Shown one piece after another: positions 11,700 to 23,397 of a stretch of 64,000 nt of DNA (within the stretch, counting starts at the first letter, position 1; every line of letters begins with the position of its first letter). The stretch is from positions 19,934,001-19,998,000 of the forward strand of contig OX940860.1 of assembly GCA_954871525.1 (NCBI GenBank), written 5' to 3'. The DNA is from Parietaria judaica. Lineage: Eukaryota; Streptophyta; Magnoliopsida; Rosales; Urticaceae. The notes beneath the pieces are model-generated. The model was not told the origin of the DNA. It saw only the letters and a list, made by a program, of their open reading frames with translations, and searched no databases. Made by a program: the position numbers and the translations under genes.

Positions 11700-12196
11700 G
11701 AAGGAACTTCCATCACTGTCAGTTGTAATGCATGCGCATAATTTGAGAATGGAAAGATTCAATATCTTCTATTTTACAAACTATTTGTTTTCTCATTTAT
11801 TTTTCTAGACTTATTATATGATCATGTATTCTTTATTTTGGTGGCGGTTTTCCGGTCTACAACGAGTGAGAGTTCTATATCTTTTATCATACGGATTATT
11901 TATTTTTTAATTTCTTTATTATTTTTCAAAGTGATTATTGTGAAATATATTTATTGGCACTTCTATAGTATTATATTTTTGTATTTTGAATGTTTATTTA
12001 TAATGATTATATTATTTGGTGCGTATTTGTTGGGTCCTTACTCCTTCGTCATCTTATTTTTATTTTTTTATTTTACATCTAAAAAAATATTAATGTGAGA
12101 AAGAATATGAAAAGATGGGGAGAATATAATAACTCAACTATTATTTAAGTGTTTTGCTTTGATAAATGTAAGATTTTTTTTTTTTTTTTTGAATTG
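11700..12196. other. AT-rich non-coding DNA
   Basis: The longest frame (11838-12098) is a Phe/Ile-rich chance ORF in AT-rich DNA. No gene seen. Confidence 0.5.
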
Positions 12197-12300
12197 GGTG
12201 GCACTATTGGCCAAGATTACATGTACTCACATTAAAATATATTTGTCACGGTAAGAACAACCGGCACTATTGGCCGCAGGCACTATCAGCCAAGATTACA
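12197..12300 (-). mobile_element. SINE-like fragment
   Basis: After a poly-T run (about 12170-12190) there are two related segments containing GGCACTATTGGCC and CCAAGATTACAT. The part at about 12250-12297 is the reverse complement, nearly base for base, of 31503-31556, where it follows a tRNA-like A/B-box promoter. I read this as an inverted 3' part of the same short interspersed element. Ends are not defined. Confidence 0.45.
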
Positions 12301-12315
12301 TATATTATATATATT

Positions 12316-13233
12316 TGTTGGGCCCGAAAGATCGGGCCCGAAGGCGAAGGCCGAATGCCAAAGGGAAATTTCTGAGAGCTGATCGGGACGACCAGTTAAG
12401 CGATGACAACCCTCAAGGGCACCGGCGACAAGGCGTTATGATCTGAACATCCTTCAAAGCCACCGGCGACAAGGCGTTATGATCTCGACATCCCTCAAGG
12501 CCATCAACGACAAGGCGTTATGATCTCGACATCCCTCAAGGCCACCGACAACCAGGCGTTATGATCTCGACATCCCTCAAAGCCATTGGCGACAAGGTGG
12601 ATCTCGATGACCCATGGAAGCTACGACAACCCTAGGTGCGTTTGACAACCTTTCCCTAATCTTATGGCCGAGAAAAGGTGTGTGCAGGCAATGCACCTGG
12701 ACGACGGACAATGCTAAAGGAATGACGACCACTACGCCCGACAAAGGAGCATGACAACCCCTCTTCGGACAAGGCACGTGGCACACTCTTCCTTGGTCAC
12801 CAAGGAATGACATACACCATTCATCTCCCTGATTCAGGGAGAAATGGTCACCACATTTTTCTACAAATAGGAGGCTCCTCCTCCTCATTTTACACACTTT
12901 CCCACACTTGGAATTCTCTCTCTAAAATGAGAGTTTGTCTCTCTAGAATTCGTTTCTTCCTGCGAGTCGGGGTTTTGACACTCCGCTCATCGGGGTCTCG
13001 CCAATCTTGGCTCGTCAGGAACAAGGACGATATTCGACCCATGTCGATCATCGTGCTTTGCCGACCTTCGATCCCTGTCAACGCCTGATCTTTGTCAAAG
13101 CTATGGCCCCTGGTTGCCAAGGGTCTTTGACATCGATGCCTGACCTCATAAGTTGTCATTGTGGCGACTTGGTCCACCACCTAGACATGTCGCCCCAGTT
13201 ATTTGCTTATTCTTGAAATTTATATCCCCGTCA
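12316..13233 (+). mobile_element. LTR-like segment (possible solo LTR)
   Basis: An anonymous, GC-richer block stands out from its AT-rich surroundings. It starts TGTTGGGCCCG, contains a palindrome around CGGGCCCG and a 41-bp tandem array, and carries a CTCTCT-rich region typical of plant gypsy LTR leaders, ending near CCCCGTCA. No gag/pol sequence is present. A clean 5-bp target duplication was not found; TATTTG at 12312-12317 and 13200-13205 would imply slightly different ends. Frames within it are not convincing proteins. Confidence 0.4.
12427..12590. repeat. 41-bp tandem repeat, about 4 copies
   Basis: Units beginning GACAAGGCGTTATGATCT start at 12427, 12468 and 12509, with a diverged fourth at about 12547. 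The repeat lies inside the LTR-like segment. Confidence 0.88.
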
Positions 13234-14500
<1,267 letters not shown>

Positions 14501-16095
14501 TGTGGATAGCTCTGTTAGGATTAGATTCTGTAGTTGATGGTCTTGTCTCTAGACCAGTAGTATGTTAATGCCTTGTGTGTTCTTCTCTTTTGCTTCTGTT
14601 TTTGTTATCTTCCTACAATGAATATCAAGTGATTCGGACCTCTTCGCTCTGTTTCCTTTGGCATTCTCTCATAGTTTGAACAGTTTCAATCGGTATTCGT
14701 TTTTCTATTGTTCTGATTAGCTACAATTGCTTCTGATCTATTGCAACTATCTATTTTAGGTCTACCCAATGCTAGATGCAGAGGCACATAATAGATCGAT
14801 ACGAACATCAACTATCTATTTGAGTTGATTTCTCTGCTGAATCAGCAGAGGCATAACTAAACAAGTTATTGATTCTCTTATAGGTTAGTTTAATCATCGA
14901 ATCTCGTTTATGGAGGGCAATTCTGAAAGTTTAAACATTGTTAATTTAGGGCAATTATGATAACTTTTAAGAGTCCAATTTATTTTAACAATAATTAAAT
15001 ATAAGTAAGGGTATTAAACTGAAAACAATTTAAGTAGTAGGTATATTTTAGAACCTTTTTTTTTTATATAGTTCAGGGGGTTGGATTGAGGCAATTTGTG
15101 CTCTTGGTTAACCCGGGCACGAGGTGTTTCGGCTGTGAACTTGTTAGCGCAAGTAATACCTGCCCAATTTGAATTAGGGTTCGTAATTAGTCAAATTTAT
15201 TTCTTCCGTATATTAAAAGAAAGTTGACGGGGCAAGCAAAGCCCGCTTATTAGTTGAGCTCGGTTTGGTGGCCCGTGCAAACATATGATAAACCGGTTAT
15301 AATTCTCGGTGTCGGTCTGTCTAGCACATGTTGAATGAGAGCTAGTACGTGTGTACGGTATTTTGCTAGTGGCAATGTAGAATCAAGATTAGACGAGGAA
15401 GAACATGAAGCAAATTTGAAACTAGTGATGTTGAACGATGTAGTGAATGATAAAAACTTTTCGCCACATCTTTAACCCACCAATGGCCTATCTCCGATTT
15501 CAAAAGGCAAATGTCACAGAAGTTATATGCTCCACGACCCATCAAGTACTCAAAAGGTCAGCGCTTTGACTTTTTCCAACCAACGCGGCAACATTGCTCT
15601 CAATCTTTTCAGAAAACCTTTTCACGAGGATCTTAATCTATAGCGTTGTTATTTAAAAAGGAAACAAGCGAAAATTAAATTTGTTATATTTATTATTGTG
15701 ACTCACGTTGGTATAGGCCTTGTATTCAGGGTGATGACTCGGTATATATCCCACGAATAATTACATCATCAATTTCTTCCCTATCTTCCTTTTTTGTCCT
15801 CTCTATAATTATAAAAAGGAGAAAATAGCGTAAATATATCAAAGTTTAAACTTAAATACCGATGTATCCAATTTTCATTAATAGCGGCCAAAGTACTTAA
15901 GTTGCGTAGAATTATAGGGTTGTGTTTTCCGTCTATTTTGTTATTACCGTTAAAAAATATGCACTTGTATATCATAATTGGAATTACTCGTGACAATGCC
16001 TCGATTGCAATATAATCGTCAAAAAAGAAAATTATGGACATGATGAACTTGATTCTCAAAGCTTATAAGCACAGAATAGAGACAAGAAAGACGAA
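14501..16095. other. H4 3' UTR and intergenic DNA
   Basis: The first 150-200 bases are probably H4 3' UTR. Beyond that I see no gene. The frames here are short and AT-driven. Confidence 0.5.
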
Positions 16096-16103
16096 CCCTA
16101 TAG

Positions 16104-16674
16104 CAAGGTTCTAAATATCAATATCGTTTCGCACTCTCCAATTTACGGATATATCGCTTGCCGACGGGCATGCCGATGGATAAATCCGAAGAAAAAGATA
16201 TATCGCTTGCCGAGAATATCGCATAATTTCGCGGATATATCGCATGCCGATCAAAATATCGACGGATATTTCCTAAAATATTTTCAATATTTCAATCATA
16301 TTTTTATATAGTTTCTAAATTACCAATTTAATAAATATGACACATAGTTATAGCCTACAAAACACTCATAAATCATAATATAACACAAACATATAATATT
16401 AAAGTCATACGTCGTAACATAATGCCGACATAACATAAAATAAGCTAGGCATTATAATAAAGTCATAGAGTCCAAACATAAATATGAAGCACGATTTTAA
16501 ATGCGGATATCGATGTCGTTTCGCACTCTCTATTTTACGGATATATCGACGCTTGCCGACGGATAAATAGGAATAAATGGATATATCGATTTTCTACGAA
16601 TATCGTATCGCACTTTTCATTTTATGGGCACGTCGAGGATATATCGAGGATATACCTAGATATTTAAAACCATG
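16104..16674. mobile_element. hAT MITE, CAAGG family, copy 1
   Basis: A 571-bp element between perfect 8-bp repeats CCCTATAG (16096-16103 and 16675-16682). It starts CAAGGTTCTAAATATC and ends GATATTTAAAACCATG, imperfect inverted termini. The interior contains repeated GGATATATCG and CGCTTGCCGA words in both orientations and no coding frame. The same termini and internal words are found at 41463-42481. Confidence 0.85.
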
Positions 16675-16807
16675 CCCTATAGTACTTTTATGCAACTTAT
16701 AGCCGCTACAAATTGAACTTAGATATATAAATGCTTTTTAACCTAAATTTAATTACATTTGCCGCTATTATCTCTCATAAAATTAATTAATAACGTTAAT
16801 AAATTTA

Positions 16808-17589
16808 GGGTTAATTGCGGCAATAATGCACAACCTTTGGTCAACAGGGGTTTTAGGTCCCCAACCTTTACGCAACGTTTGTTGAATGTAAAATCCGCTG
16901 GTCCTTCCGTTAGGGATGTTAAATTCTGCTGATGTGGCATCGTTAAACTGCCAAATGGACTGTCAACTTATAATATTAATTACATAACATAATTAATAAG
17001 AATAAATTAAATCATATTTTAATTATGATTCAAAAATTAAATGAAAACTTTAAATTAACGAGCAATACTTATTTAACTCGTAGTTCCTATTTTTTAAACT
17101 CGTGCTTCAATATTATTCACATCTTTACTATGTCGTTTTTTAAATTACAATTGTTTTTAATAATCGATCGTTTTTCCAAAATTTTAGTCGTTTCTAATAA
17201 ACTGTCGTTATGTAATCTTTGCAAATTTTAGTCGTGTTTAATAATCCGTCGTTTTTCAAAAAATTTGTCATGTTCGACGGAGAGTCTGTTAGATTTTTAG
17301 GGAGGAGTAAAAATTATTTATTTAATTTAAAGTATTAATTTGTTTTTTGAATCAAAATTAAAATCTGATTTAATTTATTCTTATTAATTAAGTTATGTAA
17401 TTAATATTACAAGTTGTCAGTCCATTTGGCAGTTTAACGATGCCACATCTGCAGAATTTAACATCCCTAACGGAAAGACCAACAGATTTTACATTCAACA
17501 AACGTTGTGTACTTTTGCCCACACTTTGAAAAGTTGAGGACCTAAAACCCTATTGACCAAAGGTTGTGCATTATTGCCGCAATTAACCC
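16808..17589. mobile_element. Mutator-like non-autonomous element with long TIRs
   Basis: A 782-bp element with 9-bp direct repeats ATAAATTTA (16799-16807 and 17590-17598). Terminal inverted repeats of about 200 bp begin GGGTTAATTGCGGCAATA on each side with only a few differences (for example the CGATGCCACAT and TTTGGCAGTTTAACG segments in both arms). Long TIRs plus a 9-bp duplication are the Mutator hallmark. The AT-rich centre has no transposase. Confidence 0.9.
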
Positions 17590-17894
17590 ATAAATTTAAG
17601 CATTTTTGCATATGTGAAAAATACATCAAAATAGGAGATTAATATAAAATAATAAAAAAAAATGATGCCCTCCATACATTACTCACTACTCCACTTGCTC
17701 TCTAATTATTAATTATTATCCTTTATTTATTTTTTATTCCCTTTTTGCATCTGGAGATTCCTCTTACTGTATCTCTCTCTAGATTTCTCGTAGAAGCTAG
17801 AACCTCCCTTTCCGTTGAGCAGAGCTCGGCTCCGGCTCCGGCTCCAGCTCTGGCTCCGGCTAAGCAACGACGCCGTTTCGAGTGATCGGCGGCA

Positions 17895-20800
17895 ATGGGA
17901 GTGCCAAGCGACGACGTCGTTTTGATCGAGAAAGGCAAAGCGCCGGGAGAGCCTTCCGTCATCACCGTCAACTGCCCCGACAAGACCGGACTCGGCTGCG
18001 ATATTTGCAGAATCATCCTCGATTTCGGCCTTTACATCACTAAAGGAGGTACTTTCTAGATTTCTTTCAGGATCACCCACCCATTATCATCAACGTCCGA
18101 GATTCCTTTTTTTTTTTTGTTGGGTCACAAGTACAGTACAATTTTATGATAAGGTCTGACTTTAGGTCTGTAACTTCGTACTTTTTGCCTCCCAAATTGA
18201 TTAACAACACGCTCATAGTGGAAAAAGCCAAAATTATTCTGAATGTGTGTTTCTTCGTTCCTGGTTGAAGGATTGCGATTTATGGCTTTATTATCATTTA
18301 TGATATTATTTTAGTCACTTCCTAAATTGTTTTTGGGTGTAATTTTTGTAATTAAGAACTCTTTTACTGAGGAAGACATTTGTTTGTGTTCGCAAGATCC
18401 CGTCGATGCAAGTGTAAATGTGTTGAGCGGGTCGGGTCGAACAAGATTAATACGATAGATAAATGGGGCAGCTATGGATCTTGTAGGACAAGTTTGAATG
18501 GGTGAAGCGGGTCAAACACGATTAATAAGATAAACAAATAGGGAATGTCGGGGTCTCTTTTTCGTACACGTTTAATGGATGAGATTATTCTGGATCCCTT
18601 TTAAGAACGCGACGAATGAATGAAACTATTATGGGTCAATGCAAAATTAGTAGAGCGAGTTAATTCAATTACACGACGCTAACACGATACAAGACGTGAA
18701 TGGTTAATATAATGTTAATAAGCTTATCCTAATAAGTCTTTGTTGTTGTTTTTCTCTGGTAATAGATATATCTACCGATGGATTATGGTGCTACGTAGTG
18801 TTGTGGGTGGTTCCTCATTCGAGCTCCGTCATTGTGAAGTGGTCGAACTTGAAGAACATGCTTCAGTTGGAGTGCCCCTCGTGCTCGGTCTCGTATTTGC
18901 TATACGAGCAGCCTCGGACTTCATCGACTCCTCCTCCGGTGTATCTGCTGAAGTTCTTTTGCCTTGATCGGAGAGGATTGTTACACGGTAGATGATTTTT
19001 CTTTAATTTGAACGGGAAATTGGATTTACTCAATATAATGTTGGTGTCGGTTTCTGTAGATGTTACACAAGTTCTATGCGAGCTCGAGCTTACTATCCAG
19101 CGAGTGAAAGTGACGACTACTCCAGATGGCAGCGTCTTGGACCTCTTCTTCATAACCGATCACAGGTTCATATTTGAATTTACTCTTATTTTGGCTGTTC
19201 ATTATTTAAGTCAATGATAAAGAGCCCGCTGTTAGATCCGTGATGATTATGATAGTATCAAAACAAAATTCCACACCAAGAACAAGAAGAAAACTTCACC
19301 GAGGTGGTGAGTTTCAAATATATTGAGAAAACGCCAAGAACACGATGATATTCTTCTTCGAGAGTTGAGGCTAACTCTCCCACAATGAGGTCAAGATTAC
19401 CCTAATTACGTGTAATTACCCGTTCCTTCGGGCCCAAAAATAAGTAAGGTCTTAACCAGATTACCTATCGAAGGAAGAAGGGAAAATCTGCCATTTAGTT
19501 TATTTCTTTTAGTCCTTTTAAGTCTTATCATTAAATTATGTAATTAGGGGCTTTTTCGGGGAGTTCTTTTAAGTTTTAACCAATAAGTGGTGATTATGGT
19601 TCCTATCACCATATCGGTGCCAAGTTTGGTTTGGGAGGATTATGTTTTAATTTGATAATTTCTGTCTGAACATCTTGGGATACACTGGTTGAGTTCTAGA
19701 AGGAAAAACCGTCTTTTGTGTTTTCATCAGTTATTGAAATAAAGTGTACGGGAAATTCATCACTTTTGGTGATTTTCCCGTTTGGATCCTAACACCCTGG
19801 CTTTTTCATTTTCACTAAATATCTCCCAATTCATGCTCACTATTGTTTCACAATTGCTATGTCTCTTTTATCTATTTTGAGAAAAGAGAAATGTTAGTTT
19901 CATTTGTTCTGAAAAATTTATATCTAATTTACTTATTATAAATTATAATATAGGGGTCTTTTACACACAAAAGAGCGGGAGAACGAAACGCTGGAAAATT
20001 TGAACGCAGTGTTGGGCGATTCATGCATAAGCTGTGAACTTAAATTGGCGAGCCCGGAGTACGGGCGTCATCAGGGGATGGTTTCACTTTCTCCGGCTTT
20101 AGCCGAAGAGCTGTTTTCTTGTGATTTGTTGGAGAAAGGCGTTCATTCTCAAGCCCTGAGTCCAGACATGACGAAGCTTAAGAAAGCCAACGTGACCGTG
20201 GACAACTCACTGAGCCCGGCTCATACGTTGCTTCAAATTAATTGCGCTGATCAAAAGGGTCTTCTTTATGACATCATGAGAACTTTGAAGGATTGCAATA
20301 TTCAGGTAAAGTTTTGTCTTCAATTATCTGAGATTATAGCTTCTCTATTAAATTGTTTATAATTCCAAGCTTCATATAATTAATTGATCAACTGCAATAG
20401 CGGAACTGGGATATGAATTCCGGGGTAGATAATATTTGGGAGTTGAATAAGCATAATTAATGCTGAAAAGGTGAAAAAAAATAAGGGTAAAAAATGAACA
20501 ATTTGAAAAGTTGGGGTTTAAAATGTTTAAAGTTTACATATGGTGTGGCTGTAGTTCTGTCCCTGTTTAACTGTAACACAAAGATTACGGAGCCACCATG
20601 ATATTAGGGTTTGTGGTCTTCTGTGAAAGAAGATGTAGATGAATATAATACAAATGCATCCGCAGAATGATTTACTCGGTTTATCGTCTTTTCTTTTCTT
20701 TTCTTTTCTTTTCTTTTCCTTGTTCAGGTTTCTTACGGTCGATGTTTGCCGAATTCGAAAGGCTATCGCAATTTAGACCTTTTCATTCAGCAAAAGGATG

Positions 20801-21461
20801 GGAAGAAGATTGTGGATCTCGAGAAACAGAGCGCTGTTTGTTCACGGCTGAAGGTGGAAATGCTTCATCCGTTGCGTGTGATCATCTCAAACCGAGGACC
20901 AGACACCGAGCTTTTAGTAGCAAATCCCGTCGAGCTCTCAGGCCAGGGAAGGCCTCGGGTTTTCTATGACGTCACACTTGCCCTAAAATCACTCGGTATC
21001 TGCATTTTCTCGGTAAGAATGTCAGCGAAACCTGATTTAATCGACGAACAAGCTAACCATACAATTTGTTATAATGAGAAATGGCTCTAAATATAAACAA
21101 GTTGATATATTTTGGTAGTTTAAAATTTACCTTATTGTGACTGCACAATAAATTTCTCGACAATAATATCCTTACGTAATTGATGCTAAAATATTAATCA
21201 CGACAATACTACGTAACACTTTTATATAATTACACGATGGTCCCATTTACGTGACTAAATACTAAATTAATCCAATAACTCGAAGTTTACGGAGTTTGTG
21301 CGATGCTTTTTCAGGCTGAGATCGGAAGGCACTCGGAATCGGACCGAGAATGGGAAGTTTACAGGTTTCTGTTGGAAGAGAACAGCAGATTCCAATCCTC
21401 AAACGTGGTTGTTAAGAATCAGATTGTGGATAAGGTTAGGAGAACTTTAATGGGTTGGTGA
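17895..21461 (+). CDS. ACR9: ACT domain-containing protein (ACR9-like)
   Basis: Six exons by hand: 17895-18048, 18766-18987, 19060-19165, 19954-20305, 20728-21012, 21315-21461; 421 residues. ACT domains bind small ligands, often amino acids; plant ACR proteins carry several and are thought to sense amino acids, without an enzyme domain. Seen here: ACT 1 near residues 20-100 (VITVNCPDKTGLGCDICRII), ACT 2 near 115-190 (LKFFCLDRRGLLHDVTQVL, FFITD), ACT 3 near 265-340 (LLQINCADQKGLLYDIMRTL) and a C-terminal ACT (DTELLVANPVELSGQGRPRV; FYDVTLALKSLGICIFSAEI), ending LMGW. This matches Arabidopsis ACR9/ACR10 from memory; the symbol is by similarity. Intron 3 carries a probable solo LTR. Intron 1 (717 bp) holds two related motif blocks around GCGGGTC that look like transposon relics. 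Confidence 0.92.
19230..19794 (-). mobile_element. probable solo LTR inside ACR9 intron 3
   Basis: The segment runs from TGTTAGATCC to GGATCCTAACA, that is TG...CA with inverted ends. On the minus strand it begins TGTTAGGATCCAAACGGG, a typical Copia-type LTR start. It accounts for most of the 788-bp intron. The flanking pentamers CCCGC and CCCTG match only partly, so the target duplication is eroded or the end is misplaced. Confidence 0.45.
20688..20719. repeat. (TTTTC)n tract before exon 5 of ACR9
   Basis: About six units of TTTTC form the polypyrimidine tract just before the acceptor at 20727. Length changes here could affect splicing. Confidence 0.85.
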
Positions 21462-23397
21462 GTTTGTGAATTGGCAACGATACCCTTTGTCAGCAAATGA
21501 CATAGTCGATCTCTCACTCTTGTATCTATAGGTTTGTAGAGTCTTGTGCTTATGTCTTTGCGTCTTCTGGGGTGTACATGTAATAAATTATCTGTGCAAT
21601 GTCTAGCTCTGTAAGTAATTTTAGGAAGAGCCTTTGTCATATGCACCAATTTCAGTCTTCGGCTTTAGTTTTTCCCATTCATATTTTTGTATGGGGACGG
21701 AAATTCCAAAGAACTTACTCTTTTTTCGAAGAAAAAAAAAAAACGAACCGAATTATCCAGTAAAAACTTGGATACCGACACAAGTATTTTTAAGAAAAAC
21801 TGAATGGTAAGGTCCGGTTTCAGGAAAATATAAAAACAGACCAGTAAGGAGAGTGGCATTTCTAGAAGAGTATAGTTAAGCAATGATTTGTAATAAGTAT
21901 ATTACTGAATTGTACGTGTCTCCGTTTTAATTACTAGGCCCAATGAGAGAGCGAGGCCCAATGAGTGGCCGGCTAGGGTGGTCGGGTATTGCCTCTTTAA
22001 GGCATCCCGCCCTAGCCGTGGGATGGAGGGTATCCTGCCCTAGCCGTGAGCCAAGTCTTAATGGATCTTTTGTCGAAACACCGTCCAACAATAATATTTC
22101 TCGAGCTCTAAGACTCTCGGGAAATTCACCTTTATTTTAAGCGAATTCGTTCTTCCATTTTTTACTCGGCCATCCCGGCCCCACGCTTATAGTAATTTTT
22201 TTAAAAAAATTAAATCTATTTATTTATATAATTTAATTGAGGATTAGAATTCGAGTTCCAAAATATTTTTAATAAAAAAAAAATCGAGTACTTGTTGTGA
22301 ATCATGATTGACTAATAATCCGTAGCAAGGACACATGGTTGCCACGTGGAAAAATGGCATTGTGTGGTGAGCCACATTAACATTTGTTTAATCTGGAGGA
22401 ATCCAATCATTAATAATGTGATCCAGAAGAAGCACACCCACGGCCACGTGTATCAATTGCTGACGTGTCAGCACATTCGCACGCCCTAACCGTGTCTCTT
22501 TCGCGTGGCGCCAGATCGACGGAATCCCCCACTTCGATTACTGTTCCCTTCGACTATTTTATGCACTCTAAATATATTTCAAACTTAACCCCTTAACCTT
22601 TTAAAACGTTTACTCATACCCTAAAAATCGTTTCTCTTATGAACTAGCACTCAATTATTATTTTTTACTATTAATCCGACAATACGCACTTGATCTCCGG
22701 TAGATCCTGATAAAATTATTTGTTTTTGTTTCCGAACACAAAATATTTATTACTTCATTGAGGATTACTTGTCTATTAGTAATGCATTTTATTTTCTCAA
22801 AATCTATATCAACTATATCAATAGATTAGTCGGTTTAATATTTACCCAAAATTTTAGAAAGAAAACTGAGATTTACGACTAAACATTAGTTATTCGGATA
22901 AGGTAGAGATATTAACTGCTTTATCTAAAAATGGGAATTTTTTTATTTAAAAATATATATTTTAATTTTATTTTCATACCCTTTCATTATTTTAATTTTT
23001 CAAATCATTCATTCATTCATAAATTTGAAATTTTATTCTAATATATCGTATTTAAAAAAAAAATCAAATATCATCAATATTGTTGAGGGATTTTAATTTT
23101 TTGAAGACGGTACTTGATTATTTTAAGATAGGCAATTATATTTCGGAGAGGGCGCAAGGTTGATAACTTTAATAAGATCTAGAGGCTAAAAGCAGAGTTA
23201 ATGAATTTGGATGCTACATTAGAGAAATAGAAGAAGAAGAGGGCAAGTTTGCTAATCTATTCAAACTCTGGTTAATCTCGTCACGATCTTAGTTTGAGTT
23301 TTGATTGACACACCAAACCAGTCGAAGAAGAAGTGTACTAGGTCGTGTTTGGATCGGAGATTCTCAGCGACCATTGATTTCTGATGCTCTTGCGACA
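21462..23397. other. ACR9 3' UTR, intergenic DNA and promoter of next gene
   Basis: 3' UTR of ACR9 at first, then AT-rich DNA. A GC-rich patch at about 21935-22060 with repeated CCCTAGCCGTG words looks like a transposon relic. The frames are not convincing. Confidence 0.5.
22342..22472. promoter_or_regulatory. cluster of ACGT-core (G-box/ABRE-like) motifs
   Basis: CCACGTGG at 22342-22349, GCCACGTGTA at about 22444 and the near-palindrome GCTGACGTGTCAGC at 22459-22472 lie within 130 bp. Such clusters bind bZIP factors in plants. They are about 0.9-1.05 kb before the next coding start, so they could act on that gene or on an unannotated leader. Confidence 0.45.

Noticed and set aside
12312..13205. 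TATTTG direct repeats as the LTR target duplication
   Set aside because: AT-rich word likely to recur by chance, and it does not leave TG...CA ends.
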